Shown here piece by piece: positions 1-6,868 of a stretch of DNA of 13,528 bases. Each line of letters begins with the position of its first letter. The first letter of the stretch is position 1. A program made the position numbers and the translations under genes. A model generated the notes under the pieces. That model was given only the letters and a program-made list of their open reading frames with translations, made no database searches and was not told where the DNA came from. Source of the DNA: Deltaproteobacteria bacterium (GTDB lineage Bacteria; Desulfobacterota; Desulfobulbia; Desulfobulbales; SURF-16); NCBI GenBank assembly GCA_029939635.1, contig JAOZSN010000078.1, positions 1 through 13,528 on the forward strand, given 5' to 3'.

Positions 1-66
1 CGGATTTTAGTTTTTGAGGCCCTTAAGGAAGTTTAGTTGGCCGTTTCATAAACCTTTGATGACCCT

Positions 67-120
67 GGATTCCTGCCTTCGCGGGGAGGAATCCTCTGTC
101 ACTCCGGCGAAGGCGGGAGT
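67..120. repeat. Palindromic (REP-like) intergenic repeat
   Basis: GGATTCCT at 67-74 is mirrored by AGGAATCC at 87-94, and ACTCC at 101-105 by GGAGT at 116-120. GCCTTCGC at 75-82 also pairs with GCGAAGGC at 107-114. This resembles the dispersed GGATTCC/GGCGAAGGC palindromes common between genes in Desulfobacterota and other proteobacteria, but only one copy is in the window, so dispersal is inferred. Nothing else is recognisable in 1-176 apart from the ribosome binding site of the following gene (AGAGG at 166-170). Confidence 0.45.
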
Positions 121-176
121 TTAGCGTTGTTTAGCTTACGTTTCCTCAAGCCACTGTAATTTTTTAGAGGATACAT

Positions 177-991
177 ATGTCGAAAAACAATCTGTATATT
201 ATAGTTAGTGTCTGTCCAGAAATAGGTCATTTTGTTCGAGATCAAGGAACAGTGAAAATTAAAAAGCGCAGCATATTAGTGATATGTGAGCATTTTTCAT
301 TTTTGCTGTGACACAGAGATCGGACAAAAGGGCCATTTCTGGACAGGCACTAGTTATTTTGGTTATGGCAATGTGTATCGCAGCCTGTGGTGATGATAGT
401 TCAACAGGTTCATCCGCTTCCTCTGGGTCTACAGGTTCTTCTGGATCATAACTTTCTGTGCTGGAAAATGAGATCAGAGTTGCCCTTGATGCCTATAATG
501 CTGATACTGATTTCACCTTAATGATTACATCGGATACCGGTACAACCTTCAGCCATAGCACAGGGCTATCGAGTGTGTCTACTTTGTATAGATCCGCGGC
601 TGGTGGTATGCACTGGAATGGCCAAGAGTAGTTGCTTTTTCTGGAGGCCCTATATCAAAGGCAACTTCTCAATGATGAACTCATTGACCAGATGATGAGT
701 GACCAGATTTCAACAGCGGTGATTGCCTACTCTCCTCCGCTGACAAATATCAAAGAAGATTGGCATTATGGCTTTGGGGTGTGGCAGGAATGTCATACCT
801 GTCAATATTCTTGTTCGGCCACCACTAGGGTATCCAGCCCCGGTGCTTCTGGGGCTTATCCGTTTATTGACTATGAACATCACTATTTTGGGAATTTGGC
901 TAGAGAGGGAACTCTTGGCACTTACAGTGCCGGTTACAGGCTCTTTGAAAACGTGGCAAGCAAATTGGAATTATGGGCGGCATTACAATGA
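177..991 (+). pseudogene. Decayed lipoprotein serine hydrolase (beta-lactamase-like), interrupted by a MITE
   Basis: A Shine-Dalgarno AGAGG (166-170) precedes ATG 177. Translation reads MSKNNLYIIV, runs into the inserted element at 207 and stops at 309. If 207-355 (element plus one AGTT) is removed, the frame continues as ILVMAMCIAAC with a lipobox (IAAC, Cys21), then a Ser/Gly-rich linker. After an in-frame TAA (449-451) the same frame continues (LSVLENEIRVALDAYN, FTLMITSDTGTTFSHSTG), meets an in-frame TAG (629-631), and carries on to a TGA at 989-991. The last part (EDWHYGFGVWQEC, RVSSPGASGAYPFIDYEHH, LGTYSAGYRLFE) resembles the C-terminal half of serine beta-lactamase-family hydrolases. 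The SxxK nucleophile region is missing between about codons for LYRSA and GGMHW, so an internal deletion is likely. The joined frame is about 220 codons, against roughly 380-400 usual for the family. The gene cannot make an active enzyme. Family assignment is from motif memory. Confidence 0.8.
207..351. mobile_element. 145-bp palindromic MITE with 4-bp target duplication
   Basis: The ends are inverted: AGTGTCTGTCCAGAAAT at the left, and ATTTCTGGACAGGCACT at the right (one mismatch over 17). The symmetry continues inward (TTTTGTTCGA against TCGGACAAAA, ACAGTGAAAAT against ATTTTTGCTGT) to a central CATAT-TAGTG-ATATG at 272-286. The centre at 279 is the exact midpoint, so the whole element folds on itself. 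AGTT at 203-206 is repeated at 352-355 as the target duplication. No coding capacity is visible; mobilisation must be in trans. It sits within the signal peptide of a lipoprotein gene. The transposase family is not identified. Confidence 0.85.
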
Positions 992-1082
992 ATATGAAAC
1001 TGACACCAATGCGATTATTTTTTTTCGGTAACCATGCTACTCTCCGTGTGCAAGGAGGCAATGCTTTGTTTGCAACAGGCTT

Positions 1083-1589
1083 TTAGGAAATCTGGCTATT
1101 TTTTAATCGGCTGAGATAGACATCACCGTTTGAGGAATGAAAGAAGATTTTATAGCCTTTATGGCCACCCACACATTCTGCCACCAAGGGAAGAGCATAT
1201 TGTTGCAATACCTGACGTGCCTTTTCGACATTGGCGGGCCCGACGCGGTTATGGAGGGCCATTTTCCCCTGTAGGCCCGTGACCATGGCACCACCAAAGA
1301 GCTTGGCCTGCATTTCACGGTAGGGGACACCAAGTTTATGCAATTCATTAATCATGACCGGCAGGGTTTTGTCCACATAACATAAGGGATTGTTTGCTGT
1401 GTCAACAGGGGCATTTGGTAGTTGGCAGTGGCACATGGCACCAGCTATCTGGCGGGGATGAAAGAGGCAAATAGTAACACAGGAACCAAGGATGGTGGAA
1501 ACCAGGGTGGGCTCTTTGGCTACAAAAATCTCACCTTGGTTGATTCGTGCCTGGGGGAGTTGGCGTAGAAGTTTATTAACTGGATGCAT
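1083..1589 (-). CDS. cheD: Chemoreceptor glutamine deamidase CheD
   Basis: CheD deamidates glutamines on methyl-accepting chemotaxis proteins and, in some bacteria, stimulates the phosphatase CheC. The 168-residue protein has the family signature ILGSCV with the nucleophile Cys37, catalytic His54 in GAMCHCQLP, and KLFGGA at 96-101. The 17-residue Cys-to-His spacing matches that of Thermotoga CheD as I recall it. The residue six before the Cys, usually Thr, is Ser31 here. Length is normal. No good Shine-Dalgarno precedes ATG 1589, so the start is moderately sure. It lies 77 nt downstream of the HD-GAF gene on the same strand and may be co-transcribed with it. No other chemotaxis gene is in the window. 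Confidence 0.9.
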   Translation of the reverse strand: MHPVNKLLRQLPQARINQGEIFVAKEPTLVSTILGSCVTICLFHPRQIAGAMCHCQLPNAPVDTANNPLCYVDKTLPVMINELHKLGVPYREMQAKLFGGAMVTGLQGKMALHNRVGPANVEKARQVLQQYALPLVAECVGGHKGYKIFFHSSNGDVYLSRLKNSQIS

Positions 1590-1666
1590 TGGAGTGTATG
1601 GTGATGTGCCTGCTTGGAAGCTTTAATCTACCCATAAACTGTAGGAGTGATCTTGCTCATTCGAAG

Positions 1667-3379
1667 TTATAAATCATCTAGATCTTCGTATTCAGCATCC
1701 ACATCATCTAGTTGTGGGAAAACCTCGGGTGACTTGCTGATAACCAACAGTAAGCCAGCGACGATATTACCAACTGAGGTCATGACATCGGCATCAATGG
1801 GGGTAAAATCTCCGTCGATTTTGTCATTTAACTCCAGCACCCCTATTTGTTCACCTGTTACATAAATGGGGATGGCTAAGATTGATTGGAGATCATCTAT
1901 TATGGGGATTTCTGACTGGGCAGCGTAATGATCAATCAGCATCCCTTTGGCCAGATAGGCGGGGCGACCATGGGCGATGACCCATCCTGTAAGACCTTTG
2001 TCTATGGGAATGAGCCCTTGGCTGCGACTAGGGGGAGCTGTACCCGCCTGCAGGGCAGGGATGAGGTATTGCACCTCAGCATCGGTGAGAAAAAGGGTGC
2101 AGGAGTGGCAGCCTATTTCTTCAATAATCATATCGAGAATTTGGTTAAAGATCCACGGATCACTCTGGCTGTTTTGTACCAATAAGGAGATATTAAGCAG
2201 AAAGAGCAAATTATTCCGGCTGAGATTGGCGATAAGTTTGCCAGGTAATAATTGGGCCAGGATACCTTGGCGCAGGGAAGCAGAGTCCACCGCATCCATC
2301 TCTATGAGGATATCACCGAGCTGTTGGCTGTTTCGTTGCAGGCTCACCCAGTTAAGGATTTTTTCACGCAGTGAAAATGGTTGCTTCTTCTGAGGGGGCA
2401 GGCTGGTGTGTCGTGTTTGTTGACGAGCCAATGCCTCTTTGATTGTTTCAGGACTAACCAGGCCAAGTTCTTCGAGGATTTCACCTAGCTTTTGCCATTT
2501 AACCTGGTCGCTTTGCATTTGACCGGAAAGGTTGGCAATGATGTTTTCCAGGTATGGGTTGCGGCCAGCATTGAAAAAGGCCACCAGGTATTGGTCCATA
2601 CGGCCAAGGTCATCAAGGCGGGGCAGGATAATGGAGTCGTAAAAGCTGATGGTGGCATCAAGCATCTCTTCAAAATTTTTGTAGATGCGAATACCTTTTC
2701 TTTCAAGCTGTGGCCGACCAATTAACTCATATGCCTCAAAAAATTCGTCATACAGGTCGTGCAGACGGCGCATATAATCCACATCGGCCATTTGGGCCAT
2801 CAGATCAGCGGTGGCCATCATACGGGCAATAATCCCTTCCTGAACATTTCTAAAGGGGGTGAGGTCAGGGCGTTTGTTGAACTCGGTGATGGTAATAATT
2901 CGTTTAACGAGATCTATGATCTCCTGCGGCCAGTTATTTTTTTGCAGGTAAAAAGTCGCAATCTTGATACTGCGATCAATATGGTTGAAGGAGTACTTGC
3001 CTCCCTTGCCATTGTTGTCGCCCCTGTCTTTAATATAGCCACTGTCATGGAACAGGGCGCTGATGATACCAGCGTTAAAAAAGGTGTCTTGCAAGGGGGT
3101 AACTCTATTGAGACGGTTCCAACCAGCCGCCATGCGAGCCGTGGCCAGGGTGACATCCAAGGCGTGCTGCATGGTATGGTAACCAACCTGGCAGGCTTCA
3201 TACTCCGGCCAATTACCGGCATAGAGTTGGCGGACATCATTGAGGACCCCATCCAGGCTGCCAGGATGATCTGATTCCATGATAATGATTTTGGAAATCT
3301 GGTTCAGGGTACGATCTATGGTGGTGTCAGTGGTCATGGGGCCCTGGCGGTGGTCATTTTTTGGGGGAGCGGTGAACAT
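1667..3379 (-). CDS. HD-domain protein with MshEN-like repeats and C-terminal GAF
   Basis: A 570-residue cytoplasmic protein with no membrane segment. Residues about 60-200 form an HD phosphohydrolase-type fold: YHTMQH (His68, His72), the doublet LFHDSGY (His111-Asp112), FNHID (His133) and ATADLMAQM (Asp192) supply plausible metal ligands. Residues about 297-322 (KLGEILEELGLVSPETIKEALARQ) and 353-376 (QLGDILIEMDAVD to ILAQ) are two LGxxLxxxG-type repeats like those of MshEN/GspE-N domains, some of which bind cyclic di-GMP. Residues about 400-547 look like a GAF domain (GLTGWVIAHGRPAYL, ILAIPIYV, QIGVLELND). The C-terminus is acidic. Role inferred: a signalling phosphodiesterase or ligand sensor; the substrate is unknown. 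Start uncertain: Met15 (3337), just after AGGG, is an alternative. Confidence 0.75.
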   Translation of the reverse strand: MFTAPPKNDHRQGPMTTDTTIDRTLNQISKIIIMESDHPGSLDGVLNDVRQLYAGNWPEYEACQVGYHTMQHALDVTLATARMAAGWNRLNRVTPLQDTFFNAGIISALFHDSGYIKDRGDNNGKGGKYSFNHIDRSIKIATFYLQKNNWPQEIIDLVKRIITITEFNKRPDLTPFRNVQEGIIARMMATADLMAQMADVDYMRRLHDLYDEFFEAYELIGRPQLERKGIRIYKNFEEMLDATISFYDSIILPRLDDLGRMDQYLVAFFNAGRNPYLENIIANLSGQMQSDQVKWQKLGEILEELGLVSPETIKEALARQQTRHTSLPPQKKQPFSLREKILNWVSLQRNSQQLGDILIEMDAVDSASLRQGILAQLLPGKLIANLSRNNLLFLLNISLLVQNSQSDPWIFNQILDMIIEEIGCHSCTLFLTDAEVQYLIPALQAGTAPPSRSQGLIPIDKGLTGWVIAHGRPAYLAKGMLIDHYAAQSEIPIIDDLQSILAIPIYVTGEQIGVLELNDKIDGDFTPIDADVMTSVGNIVAGLLLVISKSPEVFPQLDDVDAEYEDLDDL

Positions 3380-3435
3380 GTACGAATTTAAGGTAATAGT
3401 TCCCCTGGGGTATCAAGCTTGGCGAAATATAAGCC

Positions 3436-3615
3436 TGTAAAAGTTGACTAACAGCGCAGCGTTGTCAGCCTTAGGTCGGAGTCTCTCTTCGTTCGCTTAC
3501 CTCGTTCATTTAGGGATGCGAGCGGTAAGCGCAGACTCCGCACATGTAGACTTCGCTTCGCTGTTCTTCGAGCAGGCCTAAATGGATGAAGAGGAGGTGC
3601 TGGTCAGCTTTTACA
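3436..3615. repeat. 180-bp nested inverted repeat, possible degenerate MITE
   Basis: The outer arms TGTAAAAGTTGACTAACA (from 3436) and the reverse complement of 3598-3615, TGTAAAAGCTGACCAGCA, match at 15 of 18 positions. Nested inside are CGGAGTCT (3477-3484) with AGACTCCG (3533-3540), and CGCTTACC (3494-3501) with GGTAAGCG (3524-3531), both perfect. CATTTAGG (3507-3514) also has an inverted partner CCTAAATG (3577-3584). No immediate target duplication and no coding frame is seen. It could be an old non-autonomous element or a structured RNA. Confidence 0.55.
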
Positions 3616-3737
3616 ATTTAAGTATAATTAAAAATAGCGTGCTTCACAAGAAAATGGTGTTGTAGAGGGATATTATCGCTGTATTCGTTGCTGAAATATG
3701 GTAAAAAGTCATGTTTTGTTTAAGGACTATAACTTTC

Positions 3738-3783
3738 GGCTACCTTGAATAATTGACCTCAGACCCGATTATTCAAGATAGCC
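3738..3783 (+). promoter_or_regulatory. Strong hairpin in the leuC leader
   Basis: GGCTACCTTGAATAAT (3738-3753) and ATTATTCAAGATAGCC (3768-3783) form a 16-bp stem with one mismatch around a 14-nt loop (TGACCTCAGACCCG). It ends 35 nt before the leuC ATG. There is no T-run after it, so it is not a standard terminator. The AATAAT...GGTCTGAG character recalls REP-type palindromes spread by RAYT/Y1 transposases in related genomes, which is inference. Either a mobile repeat or a leader-RNA control element is possible. Confidence 0.55.
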
Positions 3784-3818
3784 TTACATTTTACAGCCTA
3801 AGTACGGAGTAATCATCC

Positions 3819-5099
3819 ATGGGAAAAACCACTGCTGAAAAAATATTCGCGGCCCATCGTCGGGATAATCCTTCCGGGGAAAATGTCGTGCTGGACCTTG
3901 ATGTGGTCATGTGTCATGAAATCACCACCCCCATTGCCATTAATGATTTGGTAGAACGTGGTCTTGATCGTGTCTTTGACCCCACCAAGATTAAAGTGGT
4001 CATTGATCACGTCACCCCTTCCAAAGATTCCAAGACCGCCACCCAGGCCAAGATCCTGCGCGAGTGGGCTCATCGGCAAAATATTAAGGATTTCTTTGAT
4101 GTGGGTGCCAACGGTGTCTGTCATGCCCTGTTTCCTGAAAAAGGCTTTATTCGCCCTGGTAACACGGTAATCATGGGCGATTCCCATACCTGTACCCATG
4201 GTGCCTTTGGTGCCTTTGCTGCGGGTGTTGGTACCACTGATTTGGAGGTGGGCATCTTGAAAGGTGTCTGTTCCTTCCGTCTGCCTGCCACCATGAAGGT
4301 TAATATAAATGGTACCCTGCCAGACGGCGTTTACGCCAAGGATGTAATACTAAAGATTATCAAGGATCTCACCGTTAATGGTGCCACAGATAAGGTCATG
4401 GAATTTGTCGGCCCGGTGGTGGATGAGATGACCATGGAGTCACGCATGACTCTGTGTAATATGGCCATTGAGGCCGGTGCTACCTGTGGTATCTGTATGC
4501 CTGATCGAGTGACTGCTGAGTATCTCTGGCCCTTTATCTCTGGTGCCTATAGCACCGTTGATGAGGCGGTGGCGGATTTTAGCAAATGGCACTCTGATGC
4601 TGATGCTGATTATGATTCTGAGATTACCTTTGATGTGGCTGAACTGGTACCCCAGGTGACCTACGGCTTTAAGCCTGATGAGGTAAAGGATGTCCCAGAT
4701 ATGGAAGGCACCCCGGTAAATCAGGTCTATATTGGTTCCTGCACCAATGGTCGTATTGAGGATCTTCGTGAGGCTGCCAAGATTCTCCAAGGTCGTACCC
4801 TGGCTCCTGGTGTTCGTGGTATTTTGGCCCCGGCCACCCCACTGGTCTATTCCACTGCTCTGGCCGAGGGGATTATTCAAATCTTCATGGCTGCCGGTTT
4901 CTGTGTGACCAACCCCACCTGTGGTGCCTGTCTTGGCATGAGTAATGGTGTGTTGGCTGCCGGTGAGGTCTGTGCCTCCACCACCAACCGTAATTTCAAC
5001 GGACGGATGGGCAAGGGTGGTATGGTGCATCTCATGAGTCCCCTTTCTGCTGCAGCAGCAGCGGTGAAGGGATGTATTACTGATCCGAGAAACATTTAA
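3819..5099 (+). CDS. leuC: 3-isopropylmalate dehydratase large subunit
   Basis: With LeuD it isomerises 2-isopropylmalate to 3-isopropylmalate in leucine synthesis, using a [4Fe-4S] cluster. The 426-residue length fits the LeuC type shared with archaea and many anaerobes (homoaconitase-like) rather than the about 466-residue E. coli type. Cluster ligands are Cys308 (YIGSCTNGR) and Cys368/Cys371 (NPTCGACLG). Other aconitase-superfamily motifs are DSHTCTHGAFGAFAAGVGTTD (121-141, given in part: DSHTCTHGAF) and the early MCHEITTPIAI. ATG 3819 has GGAG 9 nt upstream. leuD follows after 21 nt, so the two are an operon. A homoaconitase or methylthioalkylmalate role cannot be excluded from sequence alone; leuA and leuB are not in the window. 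Confidence 0.93.
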   Translation: MGKTTAEKIFAAHRRDNPSGENVVLDLDVVMCHEITTPIAINDLVERGLDRVFDPTKIKVVIDHVTPSKDSKTATQAKILREWAHRQNIKDFFDVGANGVCHALFPEKGFIRPGNTVIMGDSHTCTHGAFGAFAAGVGTTDLEVGILKGVCSFRLPATMKVNINGTLPDGVYAKDVILKIIKDLTVNGATDKVMEFVGPVVDEMTMESRMTLCNMAIEAGATCGICMPDRVTAEYLWPFISGAYSTVDEAVADFSKWHSDADADYDSEITFDVAELVPQVTYGFKPDEVKDVPDMEGTPVNQVYIGSCTNGRIEDLREAAKILQGRTLAPGVRGILAPATPLVYSTALAEGIIQIFMAAGFCVTNPTCGACLGMSNGVLAAGEVCASTTNRNFNGRMGKGGMVHLMSPLSAAAAAVKGCITDPRNI

Positions 5100-5120
5100 G
5101 AGAGAATAGAGGAAAAAATT

Positions 5121-5636
5121 ATGAAAAATTTTAGTGGATCGGCTCTCTTTTTGGATCGGAGCGATATCAATACTGATGAAATTATCCCTGCCAAATATTT
5201 AACCGAAAATTCAAAGCAGGATTTGAAACCCTTTATTCTGGAAGATCTGACCTTGGCTGGCTTTGATCAGTCTCGGGATATCGACAAGGCAGGGGTCATT
5301 GTTACCCGTGCCAATTTTGGCTGTGGTTCCTCTCGCGAGCATGCGGTCTGGGTCTTTGAGGTTAATGATATTAATGTGGTGATCGCTGAGGGTTTTGCCC
5401 GCATCTTCCGCCAGAATATGTTCAACTGTGGCATGCTGGCCATTGAATTGCCTGCCGCAGACATTGATACTATTATGGCCATGGGTGCTGATGTGCAGAT
5501 TGCTGTTGATTTAGAGGCGGCGACCCTTACGGCCAAGGGCAACCAGGAGGTTACTTTTGACTTTGACCTAAATTCCTTTGATAAGGATCTTGTTGGCGCT
5601 GGCGGTTGGCTGGCCTATGCGGATAGTAAATACTAA
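5121..5636 (+). CDS. leuD: 3-isopropylmalate dehydratase small subunit
   Basis: A 171-residue swivel-domain subunit that closes the active site over the substrate held by LeuC. Recognisable features are DRSDINTDEIIPAKYLTEN (11-29) and NFGCGSSREHAVW (65-77), the latter carrying the conserved GSSREH substrate-binding loop. The length is typical of the short LeuD type that partners a roughly 420-residue LeuC. AGAGGA (5108-5113) sits 7 nt ahead of ATG 5121. It is the second gene of the leuCD operon; the glycosyltransferase gene follows after 72 nt. The KYLT loop is the place where substrate specificity between isopropylmalate and homologues is set in the family. Confidence 0.93.
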   Translation: MKNFSGSALFLDRSDINTDEIIPAKYLTENSKQDLKPFILEDLTLAGFDQSRDIDKAGVIVTRANFGCGSSREHAVWVFEVNDINVVIAEGFARIFRQNMFNCGMLAIELPAADIDTIMAMGADVQIAVDLEAATLTAKGNQEVTFDFDLNSFDKDLVGAGGWLAYADSKY

Positions 5637-5670
5637 CGGCAGTTACCGGTCGCTGCTGAGCTGCTGCCGA

Positions 5671-5735
5671 TTTACGGTTGTCGGGGAAGGAAAATATTCT
5701 TCAATAAGATGAATCCACAAACCGTAAACCGTAAA
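5671..5735 (+). repeat. Heptad tandem repeat and inverted partner over the glycosyltransferase start
   Basis: AAACCGT is repeated head to tail from 5719 (AAACCGTAAACCGTAAACCG, 5719-5738). Its AACCGTAAA units at 5720-5728 and 5727-5735 are the reverse complement of TTTACGGTT at 5671-5679. A hairpin could therefore enclose the start codon at 5709. The repeat encodes the non-conserved N-terminal residues of the glycosyltransferase. Confidence 0.5.
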
Positions 5736-6824
5736 CCGGCAACTGTTAACCGTCTTTTACTTATTGAACCCTACTACGGTGGTTCCCACCGTGTCTTTCT
5801 TGATGACCTTGTACACCATCTCGGCGATTTTGAATTCACCTCTTTAACCCAACCGGCCCGCAACTGGAAATGGCGCATGCGATTTGCCGCACCTTGGTGT
5901 GCGGCGCAATTACCTGCCAAGCGTCATGTGGATGCCATTCTCTGCTCCACCTTTATTGATGTTGCTGCTTTGCGTGGCCTGGGGCCTTCCTGGCTGGCTG
6001 AGGTGCCTATCTTTATCTATTTTCATGAGAATCAGTTTGCCTACCCGGTTCAGCAGGGAGATCAGCGTGATTATCACTTTGGTCTGACAAACTATCTTTC
6101 TGCCCTGGCGGTAGATGGGCTAGCCTTTAACTCCTGTTATAATCGCGATACCTTTTTGGCTGGTTGCCGAACAATAGAGAAAAAGGCCCCTGACTTTCCC
6201 ATGCGTCTCCACGAAGATCTCAGTGTCAAGTCACGGGTTCTCCATCCTCCCTTGGATTTTCAGCTATTGGACATTGTCCCTGACCCCACACCCCAGTCCG
6301 TTCCGGTCATTGTCTGGAATCACCGCTGGGAGTATGACAAAAATCCAGAGGCCTTTTTTAAGGCTCTCTTCATATTGGCTGATGAGGGTCTTAACTTTAA
6401 ACTCATTGTCCTTGGCCAATCATTTGGTCGGCTGCCCACTATTTTTGCCCAGGCCCAGGAGCGCTTGGCTGCCCAGATTATTCATTTTGGCTATGCGCCT
6501 GACCGGCAACATTATTTCCAGCTCTTAAAACAGGGGAGCATTGTGGTTTCCACCGCCAATCATGAGTTTTTTGGCATGGCCGTTATCGAGGCCGTACGAG
6601 CTGGGTGTCGTCCTTTGTTGCCTAAGCGTCTTTCCTATCCAGAACTTTTCCCAGCAGAATTCTTATATGAAGATGATGACAGCCTGCTGGCAGTCTTGCG
6701 TCGTTTCCTGGCCCAGCCCCATAATCGGCTCAGTAGCGAGTCACGTCAACACCTCACCAATGATTTTTCCTGGCCTGCTTTGGCCCCCTCCTATGACCTG
6801 TGGTTGCGCTCTGCCTCAAAGTAG
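5709..6824 (+). CDS. DUF3524 glycosyltransferase, QTMAN-like (tRNA-queuosine mannosyltransferase family)
   Basis: A 371-residue GT-B type glycosyltransferase. The N-terminal signature LLLIEPYYGGSHRVFLDDL (16-34) and the segment PARNWKWRMR (49-58) are those of the DUF3524 family. That family includes animal GTDC1/QTMAN, which adds mannose to queuosine in tRNA-Asp. WNHRWEYDKNPEAFF begins the C-terminal Rossmann half, and NHEFFGMAVIEAVRAGCRPLLP is the sugar-nucleotide binding stretch with the E-x7-E-like pattern. No signal peptide is visible, so it acts in the cytoplasm. Bacterial function is inferred from the family. The first 15 residues come from a short repeat (PQTVNRKPATVNR) and no good Shine-Dalgarno lies close to ATG 5709; no better in-frame start exists before the conserved region. 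It lies 72 nt after leuD. Confidence 0.82.
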   Translation: MNPQTVNRKPATVNRLLLIEPYYGGSHRVFLDDLVHHLGDFEFTSLTQPARNWKWRMRFAAPWCAAQLPAKRHVDAILCSTFIDVAALRGLGPSWLAEVPIFIYFHENQFAYPVQQGDQRDYHFGLTNYLSALAVDGLAFNSCYNRDTFLAGCRTIEKKAPDFPMRLHEDLSVKSRVLHPPLDFQLLDIVPDPTPQSVPVIVWNHRWEYDKNPEAFFKALFILADEGLNFKLIVLGQSFGRLPTIFAQAQERLAAQIIHFGYAPDRQHYFQLLKQGSIVVSTANHEFFGMAVIEAVRAGCRPLLPKRLSYPELFPAEFLYEDDDSLLAVLRRFLAQPHNRLSSESRQHLTNDFSWPALAPSYDLWLRSASK

Positions 6825-6852
6825 TATTTCGCCTCATTGGTGCTGATTCGAA

Positions 6853-6868
6853 GGGAGCGTTCACTCCC
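6853..6868 (-). terminator. Weak hairpin at the end of the kinase operon
   Basis: GGGAG (6853-6857) and CTCCC (6864-6868) pair around a 6-nt loop that overlaps the stop codon of the minus-strand kinase. A competing 7-bp stem uses CTCCCCG (6864-6870) with CGGGGAG (6878-6884). On the minus strand only TT follows, so intrinsic termination would be weak. The converging glycosyltransferase gene ends at 6824. Confidence 0.3.

Larger units (their letters stand above)
3380..3818. other. 439-bp gene-free region between divergent genes
   Basis: This interval separates the HD-GAF gene (minus) from leuC (plus). It holds no convincing reading frame. It contains the nested inverted repeat at 3436-3615, an AT-rich stretch (about 3616-3735) where the leuC promoter probably lies, the hairpin at 3738-3783, and the leuC ribosome binding site GGAG (3806-3809). 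I could not fix a confident -35/-10 pair; TATAAC at 3727-3732 is a possible -10 without a good partner. Confidence 0.6.

Noticed and set aside
768..1031. Alternative plus-frame of 87 codons overlapping the hydrolase remnant
   Set aside because: The conserved hydrolase segments are all in the other frame up to 991; this frame shows no similarity.
2759..3274. 171-residue plus-strand open frame
   Set aside because: It is antisense to the HD-coding part of the HD-GAF gene, which shows clear motifs; the antisense translation shows no family resemblance.
4440..5030. 196-residue minus-strand open frame
   Set aside because: It lies wholly within leuC on the other strand, has low-complexity Gly/Thr-rich translation and no recognisable motif.
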